Positions 42,621 to 51,844 of a stretch of DNA of 64,000 bases are shown piece after piece (the first letter of the stretch is position 1; each line of letters starts with the position of its first letter). Under the pieces are notes generated by a model, which saw nothing but the letters and a program-made list of their open reading frames with translations, did not search any database and had not been told where the DNA came from. The DNA is from an uncultured Bacteroidales bacterium (GTDB lineage: Bacteria; Bacteroidota; Bacteroidia; Bacteroidales; P3): contig ONEY01000010.1 in NCBI GenBank assembly GCA_900316965.1, positions 1-64,000 on the forward strand, given 5' to 3'. The position numbers were made by a program, and so were the translations under genes.

Positions 42621-44021
42621 ATGACATTTTTTAAAGCACTACCCTATGCCGCTCTGCTTGGAATGATACTTAACGGATTCTGTTCGCAAGCACAAGAGAC
42701 AGCCAAAAACATAAAGCTGTCTATCAAAGAGGCGCAAGACTACGCTGTAAAGCACAATCAAACAATGCGTAACGCCGACCTAGAAGTACAGAAGGCGGAG
42801 TATAGCAAATGGCAAACAATAGCAAGCATGCTGCCCCAGGTAAAGGCAGGCTTCGACTATCAGAACATGTGTGGTTACGAAATGGTTATGGGCGGCGGTG
42901 GCGGATTAAGCTCAATGATTCCCGACACCATTTTGATTGGAGGCATGCCTGTCCCCATCTCTTTGCCTAGCACTGGCGACGAGGAAAGTGGCGGTACCGT
43001 GATACCCATGAACCCTAGCGGAACTTTCAGCATCACAGCTTCGGTGGCCTTCACAGGAGCCCAGATTGTCGGCATCGTTCTCAACAAGATTGCCAGAGAT
43101 ATAGTTGACATAAGCCATAAGCAAACCGAACAGAGTATCCGTTCCCAAGTGCGCAGCGTATATGTCTCCATTCTCGTGATGGAGGACATCGTTGGACTTT
43201 TGGACAGCAGTTTGGCAAACATGGAACGTTTGGAGAAGACCACGCTAGAGAGCGTGCGTGCCGGCGCCGCCGAGCAGATACAAGCCGACAAACTCCATGT
43301 CCAAGTGGCGTCGCTCCGCAACAGTATCAACGCCAACCGTCGCTCGCTTAAGATGTTGTACAACTCCCTTATTCTTCAACTCGGTGCCGACGTCAACAGC
43401 ACACTTACGCTGACAACACCCATCGATGATGTTTTGGACATCAACAATCTTGGCAAACTAGCCTTAGGTGGTTTCAACATCGAAGACAACTACAACTACC
43501 AGATGCTCCAGCAGAACGAGAAAATAGCCAAAAGGAATGTCACTATGGCATATATGGATTTCACTCCCACACTTACAGCCTACTATCAATACAGCGCCAA
43601 GACCTATTTCGGCAAAGACGCAGGATTCAACATGACGCCTCCCAACATGATTGGTGCCAGCATATCCGTGCCTCTGTTCAGCAGCGGCGCCCGTTACGCC
43701 AAGGTTAAAGCCGCCGAAATCGACTACAACGAGGCTCTCAACAGCAAGCAACAAGCCGAGGACGGTCTGCGTGTGCAATACAACCAGCTATGCTACGACC
43801 TTGCCAACGCCATCGAGACCTACCAAATACAGAAAGACAACCTTGAAGTCACAAAACGTGTTTTTGACAACACAACAGAGAAATTCAAATACGGTCACGC
43901 CTCAAATCTCGAAGTCACCAACTCAAGCATCGACATCATCACGGCACAAAGCAACTACATCCAAGCCGTCATGAGCGTGGTCAGCGCCGAGGTAGCACTC
44001 GAAAACCTTTTAGGCAAATAA
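42621..44021 (+). CDS. TolC-family outer-membrane efflux protein
   Basis: This 466-residue protein has a signal peptide ending near CSQA. Two long helical hairpin regions typical of TolC follow: LSIKEAQDYAVKHNQTMRNA, the repeated GA-rich ESVRAGAAEQIQADKL, and TTEKFKYGHASNLEVTNSS. It contains a Gly-rich insert (MGGGGGLSSMIP) near residue 90. With the adaptor and permease genes that follow it forms a complete tripartite efflux system spanning both membranes. Confidence 0.93.
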   Translation: MTFFKALPYAALLGMILNGFCSQAQETAKNIKLSIKEAQDYAVKHNQTMRNADLEVQKAEYSKWQTIASMLPQVKAGFDYQNMCGYEMVMGGGGGLSSMIPDTILIGGMPVPISLPSTGDEESGGTVIPMNPSGTFSITASVAFTGAQIVGIVLNKIARDIVDISHKQTEQSIRSQVRSVYVSILVMEDIVGLLDSSLANMERLEKTTLESVRAGAAEQIQADKLHVQVASLRNSINANRRSLKMLYNSLILQLGADVNSTLTLTTPIDDVLDINNLGKLALGGFNIEDNYNYQMLQQNEKIAKRNVTMAYMDFTPTLTAYYQYSAKTYFGKDAGFNMTPPNMIGASISVPLFSSGARYAKVKAAEIDYNEALNSKQQAEDGLRVQYNQLCYDLANAIETYQIQKDNLEVTKRVFDNTTEKFKYGHASNLEVTNSSIDIITAQSNYIQAVMSVVSAEVALENLLGK

Positions 44022-44061
44022 TCTCTCAAACATTCACAAAGAAACAAAAAAAAACAACAAT

Positions 44062-45096
44062 ATGAACAAGATACTTAGAATAGCAGCCGTTGCTTTCCTT
44101 ACCCTCAGCGTAGCTGCCTGCGGAGGAAAGAAAGAAGATTCGAAAAACGCCGCCCCCACAAAGAAAGAGGCGGAGAAAGTGAAAATCCAGGAACTCAAAA
44201 GCCAGCGCATAGCCAAACAGCTCGAGCTCTCATCAACCCTTGAAGGCTATGAAACGATGAATATCTCACCAAGCATAACCGGTCATATTGAGCACATTTA
44301 TGTACAGGTGGGCAGCCGAGTAAGCAAGGGCGCCATGCTGGTGCGTATGGACCAGACACAGCTCAACACCACCCGCATAAACCTTGCCAGCACCAAGACC
44401 GAACTTGACCGCGTCACCGCCCTCAAGGCATCGGGAAGCATCAGTGAGCAAGTCTACGACCAAACAAAGGCCGGCTACGACCAACTTGTAGAGTCGGAAC
44501 GTTTCCAGGAAGAGAACACCTTTGTCAAAGCACAGTTCAGCGGCGTTATCAGCGCCAAAAACTATGAAGACGGCGAGATGTACACCGGCGCTCCCATACT
44601 TCAGCTATGCCAAATAAGCCGTTTGAAAGCCATCATCAACATCCCCGAAAGCTATTTCCCTCTGGTAAAGCAAGGTATGAAAGTCAACGTGTATAGCGAT
44701 ATCTATCCCGACAAAGTATTCCCTGCCACCATCGAAATAGTATATCCCACTATTGACCCGTCGTCACACACTTTCCAGGCCAAACTCAACATTCCCAATC
44801 CTGGCGAAAAGATTCGTCCCGGCATGTATGTGCGCACCACTATGGCGCTTGGCGAAATTGACGCCTTGGTAGTGCCCTATCAGTCAGTATTGAAACTCAC
44901 CGGCTCCAACGAACGCTACATCTTCGTTGCCGACGGCAACACCGCACGCCGCGTCGCCGTTACCCTCGGCCAGCGCTTCGACGACCAAGTGGAGATACTG
45001 CCCGTGAACCCCGCCGACCTCAAAGAGGGCGACAATCTGGTTGTCACCGGCCAGGCACGACTGGTTGACGGAAGCCCACTCGAGATTGTGGAATAA
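44062..45096 (+). CDS. RND efflux periplasmic adaptor lipoprotein
   Basis: This 344-residue membrane-fusion protein has a lipobox SVAAC (Cys20). The barrel-sandwich start reads ISPSITGHIEHIYVQVGSRVSKGAML and the second half reads VKAQFSGVISAKNYEDGEMYTGAPI. The helical hairpin between them is short. The C-terminal proximal domain has IPESYFPLVKQGMKV and GMYVRTTMALG. It joins the TolC-like channel to the RND pump; gene order channel-adaptor-pump is the common Bacteroidota order. Confidence 0.94.
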   Translation: MNKILRIAAVAFLTLSVAACGGKKEDSKNAAPTKKEAEKVKIQELKSQRIAKQLELSSTLEGYETMNISPSITGHIEHIYVQVGSRVSKGAMLVRMDQTQLNTTRINLASTKTELDRVTALKASGSISEQVYDQTKAGYDQLVESERFQEENTFVKAQFSGVISAKNYEDGEMYTGAPILQLCQISRLKAIINIPESYFPLVKQGMKVNVYSDIYPDKVFPATIEIVYPTIDPSSHTFQAKLNIPNPGEKIRPGMYVRTTMALGEIDALVVPYQSVLKLTGSNERYIFVADGNTARRVAVTLGQRFDDQVEILPVNPADLKEGDNLVVTGQARLVDGSPLEIVE

Positions 45097-45134
45097 CACT
45101 ATAAAAACTGAAATACCTGAAAAGCAAATAATCT

Positions 45135-48100
45135 ATGGCAATTTACAAAACTGCAATCAACAAACCCATCACCACAGGACTTATCTTTGTGGCGGTGATA
45201 ATTCTGGGTCTTTTCTCGCTGAGCAGGCTTCCCATCGACCAGATGCCTGAGATGGACCCGCCATACGTCACGGTGATGACCACCTATCCTGGTGCCAACG
45301 CCAGCGAAATAGAGACCAACATCACCAAAATCATCGAAAACTCCCTCAACTCTGTCGACGGTCTTAAAAACATCACCTCCAACTCGCGCGACAACCTCAG
45401 CGTCGTGACCCTCGAGTTTGAGTGGGGTGAAGACATCGACGAGTCGCTCAACGACATACGCTCATACGTTGACCTTCTCTACGACAACCTACCCGACGGC
45501 GTTTCGCGTCCTATGATACTCAAGCTCAACAGTAGCGCAATGCCTATTATGGTATATGGTTTTACCGCAGGCGAAAGCTATTCGGGCATGGACCGCATTC
45601 TTGAAGACAATGTGGTTAATGTGCTTAACCGCATCGACGGCATCGGCAACATTACCGTCAGCGGCGCCCCAGAGCGTTACGTCTACATCGACCTCGACCC
45701 CAAACAACTCGACTCGTACGGCATCAGCCTCGAGCAAGTGGGTAATGCCATCAGCGCCAACAACCTCGATTTGGCGTCGGGTACCATCAAGATGGGCAAA
45801 GAGCAGTACCAGATGAGAGTCAAGGGCGAGTATGTGGAGAGCTCGGAGATTTCCGACATCGTTGTCACCACCACGCCCCTTGGCAAACAAGTCTTTGTTC
45901 GTGACCTCGCCACCGTGCGTGACACTATCAAAGACCTTAGCCTCGACGAGAAAATCAACACTCGCGATGGCGGCCGCCTCATCATCACAAAACAGACAGG
46001 TGCCAACACCGTAGCCATCGCCAACTCGGTGAAGAAAGAGATGGAGAAGATCATGAAGACCCTGCCTCCCGACTTTGAGTGCACCATTATCCGCGACGGT
46101 TCCGAAGAGATTGTCAACGCCATCAATGGTCTTTCCGAATCCATTTTCTACGCCCTGCTTTTCGTTGTCCTCGTGGTCTTTATATTCCTAGGCAACTGGC
46201 GCAGCACCATCATCATTGCGCTGACAATACCCATTTCATTGGTGACTTCGTTCATCTATCTGCTCATCAGCGACAGCTCACTCAACATCATCTCACTGGC
46301 CTCCCTCACCGTAGCCATCGGTATGGTTGTCGATGACGCCATCGTGGTGTTGGAAAACATTTCCAAGCATATCGACCGCGGAGAGAATCCTCGCGAAGCC
46401 GCCATCTGCGCCACCAACGAGGTGTGGACATCCGTCATCGCCACCACCTTGGTTCTCGTGGCTGTGTTTGTTCCCCTCACCATGCTCAGCGGCATGGCAG
46501 GCATCATGTTCAAGGAGCTGGGATGGATTGTCACCATCGTGGTGTGTGTTTCCACTACGGCGGCCATCACCCTCATCCCCATGCTTTCAAGCCTCATGCT
46601 CAAAGAGAAGCCCTTCTACCTTACCAAGGAAGCCGCCGAAGAGGCCAAGCGCAAACAGGAAAGCAAAACCCTTACTTACGACAAGACCGTGGGACGTGTT
46701 TTCAATGCCATCGACGAGTGGTACAGCAATGTACTGCGTTGGTGTCTGCACCACAAACGCGTAACCCTCTTTTTAGCGCTGGCTTTCTTCATCGTCTCAA
46801 TGCTGCCATTCATGATGGGTAAAATTGGTATGGACTTCATGAAGGAACAAGACAATGGTTCTATAAGCATCAGCGCCGAACTGCAGCGTGGCACCCGTAT
46901 CGAGGAAACCCTAAAGACCGCCCGCCACATGGAGGCCGACATCAAGGAAATCCTCGGCGACAACGTCATTGTCATCTCCACATCCGCCGGTTCGAACGAC
47001 GACGCTGGCTTTGCAGCACTCTTCAACAGCACCACCAACAACAAGATCAGCATGTCGGTGCGCACCACCAAGAAATACGACCGTGACATCAGCATCTTCG
47101 AAATGCAGGAACAACTGCGACAGTGTTTCTCGCAATATCCCGAGTTGATCAACTTCCAGGTGTCGCAAGGCGGCATGGGTGGAGGAAGCAACAACTCGCT
47201 ACAAGTCGAGATTTTCGGCTACGACTTCGACAAGACCACCAATGTTGCACAAGACCTGCAACGTAGAGTGATGGCCAATGTCCACGGAGCCCGCGACACT
47301 AAGATTAGCCGCGACGAGGACCGTGCCGAGCTTAAGATTGAGTTCGACAAGCAGAAACTAGCCCTCCACGGTCTCAATGGCTCTACCGTCGCCATGTATG
47401 TCCGCAACCGTGTCAACGGCATGGCAGCAGGCTTCCTGAAAGAAGACGGCGAGGAGTACAACATCGTCGTACGCCTTCGCGAGGAATATCGCAGTTCCAT
47501 CACCGACATCGAGGAGATGTCGATACCCACCATGACAGGCAAAACCATCAAGTTGAAAGAGTTGGCATCGGTGTCGGAATATTGGTGTCCCCCTACCATC
47601 GAGCGCAAAAACCGCCAGCGTTACCTTACACTCACCGTAATGCCCTACAAGACTTCTCTGGGCGAACTGGCGCAAGGTGTTCAGGCACAACTCGACGAGA
47701 TGGAGATCCCCTCAGGAATTCATATAGCTCTGGCGGGCAACTACGAAGACCAGCAGAAGACCTCGAAAGACATGGTGACCCTGGCACTCCTCATCATTAT
47801 GTTGGTATACATCGTCATGGCGTCGCAGTTTGAGTCGTTCGCCAAACCATTCATCATCATGTTCGCCATTCCCTTCGCGCTCAGTGGAACGGTGCTGGCA
47901 CTCCTTATCACAGGCGAGAACCTCGACATGGTGGGTATGCTTGGCATTGTGCTACTAATTGGTATTGTCGTCAAGAATGGTATCGTCCTCGTCGACTATA
48001 TCAACCTACTCCGCGAACGCGGCACCGAACTTTACGAAGCCATCGCCCTCAGCGGCAAAAGTCGTTTGCGTCCTGTGCTCATGACCGCATTCACCACCAT

Positions 48101-48323
48101 CTTGGGTATGATACCTATGGCAACATCGAAGTCGGAAGGCTCCGAGTTGTGGACCACCCTCGGCATCGTCGTCATCGGTGGTCTCACGGTGTCGACATTC
48201 GTCACCCTTATTGTGGTACCCATCCTCTATGGTATTTTCAACCGCAAGGGCGAGATAGAGAAGAAAGAGAAAGAGCGCAAGAAATTTGTCTTCATGAGCA
48301 TCGACCTGGAAGAAAACAAATAG
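45135..48323 (+). CDS. RND multidrug efflux permease (AcrB/MexB type)
   Basis: This 1062-residue inner-membrane proton-driven pump has twelve membrane segments in the usual pattern: one at the N-terminus (TGLIFVAVIILGLFSL), a group around 335-500, one near 540, and a C-terminal group. The proton-relay Asp pair is in GMVVDDAIVVLENIS, and the TM10 Lys is in IGIVVKNGIVLVDYINLL. Periplasmic porter loops are complete. Substrates cannot be read from sequence. It is 38 bp after the adaptor gene. Confidence 0.95.
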   Translation: MAIYKTAINKPITTGLIFVAVIILGLFSLSRLPIDQMPEMDPPYVTVMTTYPGANASEIETNITKIIENSLNSVDGLKNITSNSRDNLSVVTLEFEWGEDIDESLNDIRSYVDLLYDNLPDGVSRPMILKLNSSAMPIMVYGFTAGESYSGMDRILEDNVVNVLNRIDGIGNITVSGAPERYVYIDLDPKQLDSYGISLEQVGNAISANNLDLASGTIKMGKEQYQMRVKGEYVESSEISDIVVTTTPLGKQVFVRDLATVRDTIKDLSLDEKINTRDGGRLIITKQTGANTVAIANSVKKEMEKIMKTLPPDFECTIIRDGSEEIVNAINGLSESIFYALLFVVLVVFIFLGNWRSTIIIALTIPISLVTSFIYLLISDSSLNIISLASLTVAIGMVVDDAIVVLENISKHIDRGENPREAAICATNEVWTSVIATTLVLVAVFVPLTMLSGMAGIMFKELGWIVTIVVCVSTTAAITLIPMLSSLMLKEKPFYLTKEAAEEAKRKQESKTLTYDKTVGRVFNAIDEWYSNVLRWCLHHKRVTLFLALAFFIVSMLPFMMGKIGMDFMKEQDNGSISISAELQRGTRIEETLKTARHMEADIKEILGDNVIVISTSAGSNDDAGFAALFNSTTNNKISMSVRTTKKYDRDISIFEMQEQLRQCFSQYPELINFQVSQGGMGGGSNNSLQVEIFGYDFDKTTNVAQDLQRRVMANVHGARDTKISRDEDRAELKIEFDKQKLALHGLNGSTVAMYVRNRVNGMAAGFLKEDGEEYNIVVRLREEYRSSITDIEEMSIPTMTGKTIKLKELASVSEYWCPPTIERKNRQRYLTLTVMPYKTSLGELAQGVQAQLDEMEIPSGIHIALAGNYEDQQKTSKDMVTLALLIIMLVYIVMASQFESFAKPFIIMFAIPFALSGTVLALLITGENLDMVGMLGIVLLIGIVVKNGIVLVDYINLLRERGTELYEAIALSGKSRLRPVLMTAFTTILGMIPMATSKSEGSELWTTLGIVVIGGLTVSTFVTLIVVPILYGIFNRKGEIEKKEKERKKFVFMSIDLEENK

Positions 48324-48349
48324 CAACAGTTAAAGATAAAAACGAAAAA

Positions 48350-48652
48350 ATGAAATCTGTCCTTATAGTATACAATCAAGCCAACAACGAGCGTGTCGAA
48401 TATCTCCTCGACACACTCGCTATACGTGGCTTCACCTTTTGGGAGAATGTACAGGGTCGCGGTCATACCAACGGCGACCCACACCGAGGGACCCACGCTT
48501 GGCCCGAGATGAACAACGCCATCATGACTGTCGTCGAAGACGAAAAAGTCAACGATATCCTCACTGCTGTCCGCAAACTCGACAAACGCAACGAGGAGGT
48601 TGGTATTCGTGCCTTTGTATGGAATATCGAAGCCTCCACACTCGACAACTAA
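48350..48652 (+). CDS. PII-like small protein in the RND operon
   Basis: ATG 48350 gives a 100-residue protein beginning KSVLIVYNQANNERVEYLLD and ending EEVGIRAFVWNIEASTLDN. The beta-alpha-beta order and the motif FTFWENVQGRGHTNGDPHRG resemble PII-like (GlnB-fold) proteins, a class often encoded beside metal and RND efflux genes. The phosphorylation/uridylylation T-loop of true PII is not present. It lies 26 bp after the pump gene. A plausible role is sensing a small molecule and tuning the pump, which is inference. Confidence 0.7.
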   Translation: MKSVLIVYNQANNERVEYLLDTLAIRGFTFWENVQGRGHTNGDPHRGTHAWPEMNNAIMTVVEDEKVNDILTAVRKLDKRNEEVGIRAFVWNIEASTLDN

Positions 48653-48693
48653 AAATGCATTTCCAGTCAAACAGGTCCGAAAAAAACTCTGTC

Positions 48694-50004
48694 ATGAAAG
48701 CCAGTGGAATAAAGCTCATACAGCCCACACTCATACTTTTGGCTATGAGCATATTGTGTACAACCACATCACACACCTATGCCCAGGAGCATCTCAAAGT
48801 GCTTTTTATCGGCAACAGCTACACCGAGGTCAACAACCTACCCAAGATGACTGCCGACATAGCGCAAAGCATGGGCAAAAGCATAACATGGAGCAGCAAC
48901 ACCCCTGGTGGATGCACATTTAGCCAGCATTGCAACAACAATTCCATGACCTTGATACGTCAAGGAGGATGGGACATTGTGGTGCTTCAAGAGCAGAGTC
49001 AGTACCCATCCTTCCCACAAAGCCAAGTAGAGGCCGAAGTATTTCCCTATGCCAAGCGACTCGTGGATTCTGTCTACGCCAAGAGCCCTTGCGCTGAGCC
49101 CATGTTTTACATGACATGGGGACGCAAAAACGGAGACCAAGGCAATGCACCCTATTTCCCTGTACTTGGCACATACGAAGGTATGGACAGCATGCTATGT
49201 CTGCGCTACACCTATATGGCCGAAACAAACGACGCCTCACTATGCCCCGTAGGACGAGTATGGCACTATTTGCACGACAACAACCCTGACATTGAGCTCT
49301 ATCAAAGCGACGAAAGCCATCCCTCAACAGCAGGGACCTATGCGGCTGCATGTGCTTTCTACACAATGTTCTTCCACGACGACCCCGAGATGATACAATA
49401 CACACCCAATGGTGTCAATCCCCTGGATGCCGCCGCCATACGAAGAGCAGCGAATATTGTCGTATTTTCGAGACTCAGCGACTGGAAACGTCCAGAGCCC
49501 AAAATTGCTGTCGACACACTCAGCATAACAGGTTCCAATGTCACCCTCATAGCGCACGCCCGTCATGCCGACAGCATTGAATGGCGTTTTGGTGACGGCA
49601 CAATGCTTGCCACCTCGTCCTTCGACAGCATTGCAGAGCACAACTATGTCCAAAATGGTGACTACAACGTCGCAGCGTCAGCCACAAGGCATTGTATGAA
49701 AGCAGAATCCAACATTCTCATCAGCGTCACCAATGCCCAAGACACCACAACAGAGAGCATAACCACAGTACTGCCAGCCACAACAACAATTATGGTAAGC
49801 CCCAATCCAACAACCTCCAAGCCATATATTACCATTTCTGGCGAAAACAGACCCTTACCCGAAAGTGAGATATTCCTTGTTATGCCCGACGGCAGAGCTG
49901 AGAGATACGACAAAGTCGACTTCGACCTACTTTCCGCCGGCGTATATATTCTTCGCGTCAAAACGCAAAAAGGCACATTGACAACAAAGTTAATCAAAAA
50001 GTAA
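48694..50004 (+). CDS. DUF4886 SGNH-like secreted protein with T9SS type A domain
   Basis: From ATG 48694 this has 436 residues with a signal peptide (KASGIKLIQPTLILLAMSIL, cleaved near TYA); ATG 48655 is a possible but less likely start. The DUF4886 domain has the SGNH block I-like FIGNSYTEVNNLP and the late block DESHPSTAGTYAAA with catalytic-type Asp/His. The middle has a PKD-like segment (IEWRFGDGTML). The last 70 residues (SPNPTTSKPYITIS to LTTKLIKK) are a type A T9SS sorting domain. It should be secreted and perhaps surface anchored. The substrate is unknown; family members are guessed to be esterases. Confidence 0.85.
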   Translation: MKASGIKLIQPTLILLAMSILCTTTSHTYAQEHLKVLFIGNSYTEVNNLPKMTADIAQSMGKSITWSSNTPGGCTFSQHCNNNSMTLIRQGGWDIVVLQEQSQYPSFPQSQVEAEVFPYAKRLVDSVYAKSPCAEPMFYMTWGRKNGDQGNAPYFPVLGTYEGMDSMLCLRYTYMAETNDASLCPVGRVWHYLHDNNPDIELYQSDESHPSTAGTYAAACAFYTMFFHDDPEMIQYTPNGVNPLDAAAIRRAANIVVFSRLSDWKRPEPKIAVDTLSITGSNVTLIAHARHADSIEWRFGDGTMLATSSFDSIAEHNYVQNGDYNVAASATRHCMKAESNILISVTNAQDTTTESITTVLPATTTIMVSPNPTTSKPYITISGENRPLPESEIFLVMPDGRAERYDKVDFDLLSAGVYILRVKTQKGTLTTKLIKK

Positions 50005-50016
50005 GTCCCCACACCT

Positions 50017-50574
50017 TTGGTTGTCACCATACAACATAGAAGACACTTTTTGGAGCCCCAACTGCCCCATATTGTTTTTATCGACGGACATGTGGCAGCC
50101 ATAATGAAGGGAGACATACTTATGATGGAAATACCCACGGGCCGATACGAGCTACGCATACAATGCGGAGGGCCCCTGCCACTGCGACTACTAAGCAAGC
50201 TGTTACAACGACCCATAATTATTGACCTCTCGCTCAGCAGCACCGCCGAGGTAACCGTGGAACATAAAAAAACTTCCGTGGATCATCACCACGGAAGTAA
50301 CAGCGATGTGGCCAGCATAGAATTCCGCGACCGAGAGAAGATGTGGAATATACTTTTTGACATCGATTTGATAGTGTGGCTTGTATCGTTGTTCGTAACC
50401 ATGCCCCCACTCTACCGATGGTTGTCCGACATCTTTTTTATACTCTGGCTTGTGCGACTGATAGTGATACGTAAGCAATACTATACTCTGAGCACCACCG
50501 ACGGCGGTGGAATACTCCTTCTGCCTTATCGCGCCGCCGACATCAGAAAGCGGAAAAAAGGATCCAGAACATAA
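50017..50574 (+). CDS. Unknown protein with beta-domain and membrane segments
   Basis: A TTG at 50017, 12 bp after the previous stop, opens a 185-residue frame. Residues 20-75 (IVFIDGHVAAIMKGDILMMEIPTGRYELRI) look like a small beta-sandwich with a PEGA-like IDG turn. A His/Asn-rich linker follows (DHHHGSNSD), then two hydrophobic segments (about 118-128 and 138-150) suggest membrane anchoring, and the end is basic. I do not recognise the family. The end overlaps the convergent gene at 50526 by 49 bp. A terminator-like hairpin for that gene lies in the linker-coding part. Confidence 0.5.
   Translation: MVVTIQHRRHFLEPQLPHIVFIDGHVAAIMKGDILMMEIPTGRYELRIQCGGPLPLRLLSKLLQRPIIIDLSLSSTAEVTVEHKKTSVDHHHGSNSDVASIEFRDREKMWNILFDIDLIVWLVSLFVTMPPLYRWLSDIFFILWLVRLIVIRKQYYTLSTTDGGGILLLPYRAADIRKRKKGSRT
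50272..50298 (-). terminator. Terminator-like hairpin for minus strand
   Basis: ACTTCCGTGG (50272-50281), a 7-nt loop and CCACGGAAGT (50289-50298) form a perfect 10-bp stem. On the minus strand it is followed by seven T. It therefore looks like an intrinsic terminator for the gene at 50526-51038, although it lies inside the plus-strand frame 50017-50574. Confidence 0.6.
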
Positions 50575-51038
50575 GGCTCGAAACCGTAACGGCCACGACC
50601 AGACGCGTCGATGGCAAAAGAGGCTGTACCGCAAAACAGTTCATATTCATAGGCTCGACGCGACAACAGAGGCATGCGGTATCTCTTCAATTGCATGACG
50701 AGGTTGGGTCGCAAGTCTGGTTCGAAAGCAGGTATCGTAATGAATGCTTTTTTCATCTCTGCTTTGGAAACCGAATGCAAAAGCAGCGAAGGTATCACCG
50801 ACGACAAGAAAGCGTCGACACCAACATCAAAAGCCAAAGACAACAGCGAATCGAAACGACACTGCACATTAGTTTTCGATGAAGACGTCTTAACAAGCGG
50901 CAAAACCACATCAACACAAGGTTTAACATCGAGCAACAGTTCCTGTGACAGACAGCGGAATTGTTCCAACGATTCGACATGTACGCAATTATTACGAAAG
51001 GCAAGAACTATTGCCATAAAATTAAGAGATGGTGTCAT
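50526..51038 (-). CDS. Unknown protein
   Basis: A 170-residue frame from ATG 51038 has a plausible soluble composition and no low-complexity tract. It lacks a signal peptide. It ends with SGRGRYGFEPYVLDPFFRF. I recognise no family. A convergent partner overlaps its end by 49 bp, and a terminator-like hairpin lies 228 bp downstream on its strand. A 124-residue frame on the plus strand across the same bases (50674-51048) is less protein-like (many Lys/Thr/Ser and no hydrophobic core), so I prefer this strand. Confidence 0.45.
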   Translation of the reverse strand: MTPSLNFMAIVLAFRNNCVHVESLEQFRCLSQELLLDVKPCVDVVLPLVKTSSSKTNVQCRFDSLLSLAFDVGVDAFLSSVIPSLLLHSVSKAEMKKAFITIPAFEPDLRPNLVMQLKRYRMPLLSRRAYEYELFCGTASFAIDASGRGRYGFEPYVLDPFFRFLMSAAR

Positions 51039-51166
51039 AATTAAGTAAAGATTATATATTGTTTCTTATTCACAATAAACCATATCGTTATAACATTTTT
51101 TTTAATCATAGCTATAATAAAGAAATGTTATATGATGAGAAAGACTCATGGTTCATACAAATAAAA

Positions 51167-51190
51167 GGCGGCCAATGCTGACCGCCTTAA
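51167..51190 (-). terminator. DUF6266 gene terminator
   Basis: AAGGCGG (51167-51173) pairs with CCGCCTT (51184-51190). On the minus strand it is followed by TTTTAT, 19 bp after the stop at 51209. Confidence 0.7.
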
Positions 51191-51208
51191 AACGAGGGAG
51201 TAGAAGAA

Positions 51209-51844
51209 TTAGATAGTGAAAGAGCCCATATAGGCAGATTTAGAAGTCATCGTGCCATCGAGGCTATTCATGGCAAGCCATACCTCAACCGAGTCAGAGT
51301 TCCATGCCGTGGGAATGGTCACCGAACCAGTGCGTTCAGAACGGGAAGCGACATCGAAGTCGGATATCGACTGATTTTTGGTCTTGTTGTATAAAAGAAC
51401 CATAACCTTGTCGGTAGCCTTAGCAGACCCCATACCCGAGTTGTCGGCCCAAGTGATGTTGAGCGTGTTGGAGTCGACCGAAGCCTGAGCGTTGAAGGGG
51501 AGGTCGAGGGATCCCGCCGACACCATGACTTTGGCGAAGTCAATCTCATAGTTGGGGAAAGTTCCAGTAATGGCTTCGCCTATGTTGGCAGAGAGAGCGG
51601 CATTGGGAGCCGTCATCTCCACGGCACGTGAGCGGAAACCCACAGAGACAAAACTGCCTATGGCAGAGAAAAATTTGATTAGCAATCTGAAGCGAGCACG
51701 CTGTTCCTGCTGAGCTTGCGAATTGCGGTCATTGAAGCTGAGAGCTCTTGAACGCATTACTGCTTTGCCCTTCCAGGAAGTACCGATGACAGGACCCACT
51801 TTGCCGGCGAAACCGCCCATAATACCTTGTTTGATTTTACCCAT
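51209..51844 (-). CDS. DUF6266 family protein
   Basis: This 211-residue protein starts GKIKQGIMGGFAGKVGPVIG and continues WKGKAVMRSRALSFNDRNSQAQQEQRARF-like, the hallmark of the Bacteroidota DUF6266 family. The C-terminal part has Ig-like beta strands (LNITWADNSGMGSAKATDKV, then VMVLLYNKTKNQ). No signal peptide is obvious. DUF6266 proteins resemble virion- or filament-like building blocks in gene neighbourhoods, but no function is proven. It stands alone with its own terminator. Confidence 0.85.
   Translation of the reverse strand: MGKIKQGIMGGFAGKVGPVIGTSWKGKAVMRSRALSFNDRNSQAQQEQRARFRLLIKFFSAIGSFVSVGFRSRAVEMTAPNAALSANIGEAITGTFPNYEIDFAKVMVSAGSLDLPFNAQASVDSNTLNITWADNSGMGSAKATDKVMVLLYNKTKNQSISDFDVASRSERTGSVTIPTAWNSDSVEVWLAMNSLDGTMTSKSAYMGSFTI

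Noticed and set aside
50674..51048. 124-codon plus-strand frame
   Set aside because: It is antisense to the 170-residue minus frame, is rich in Lys/Thr/Ser and lacks a hydrophobic core.
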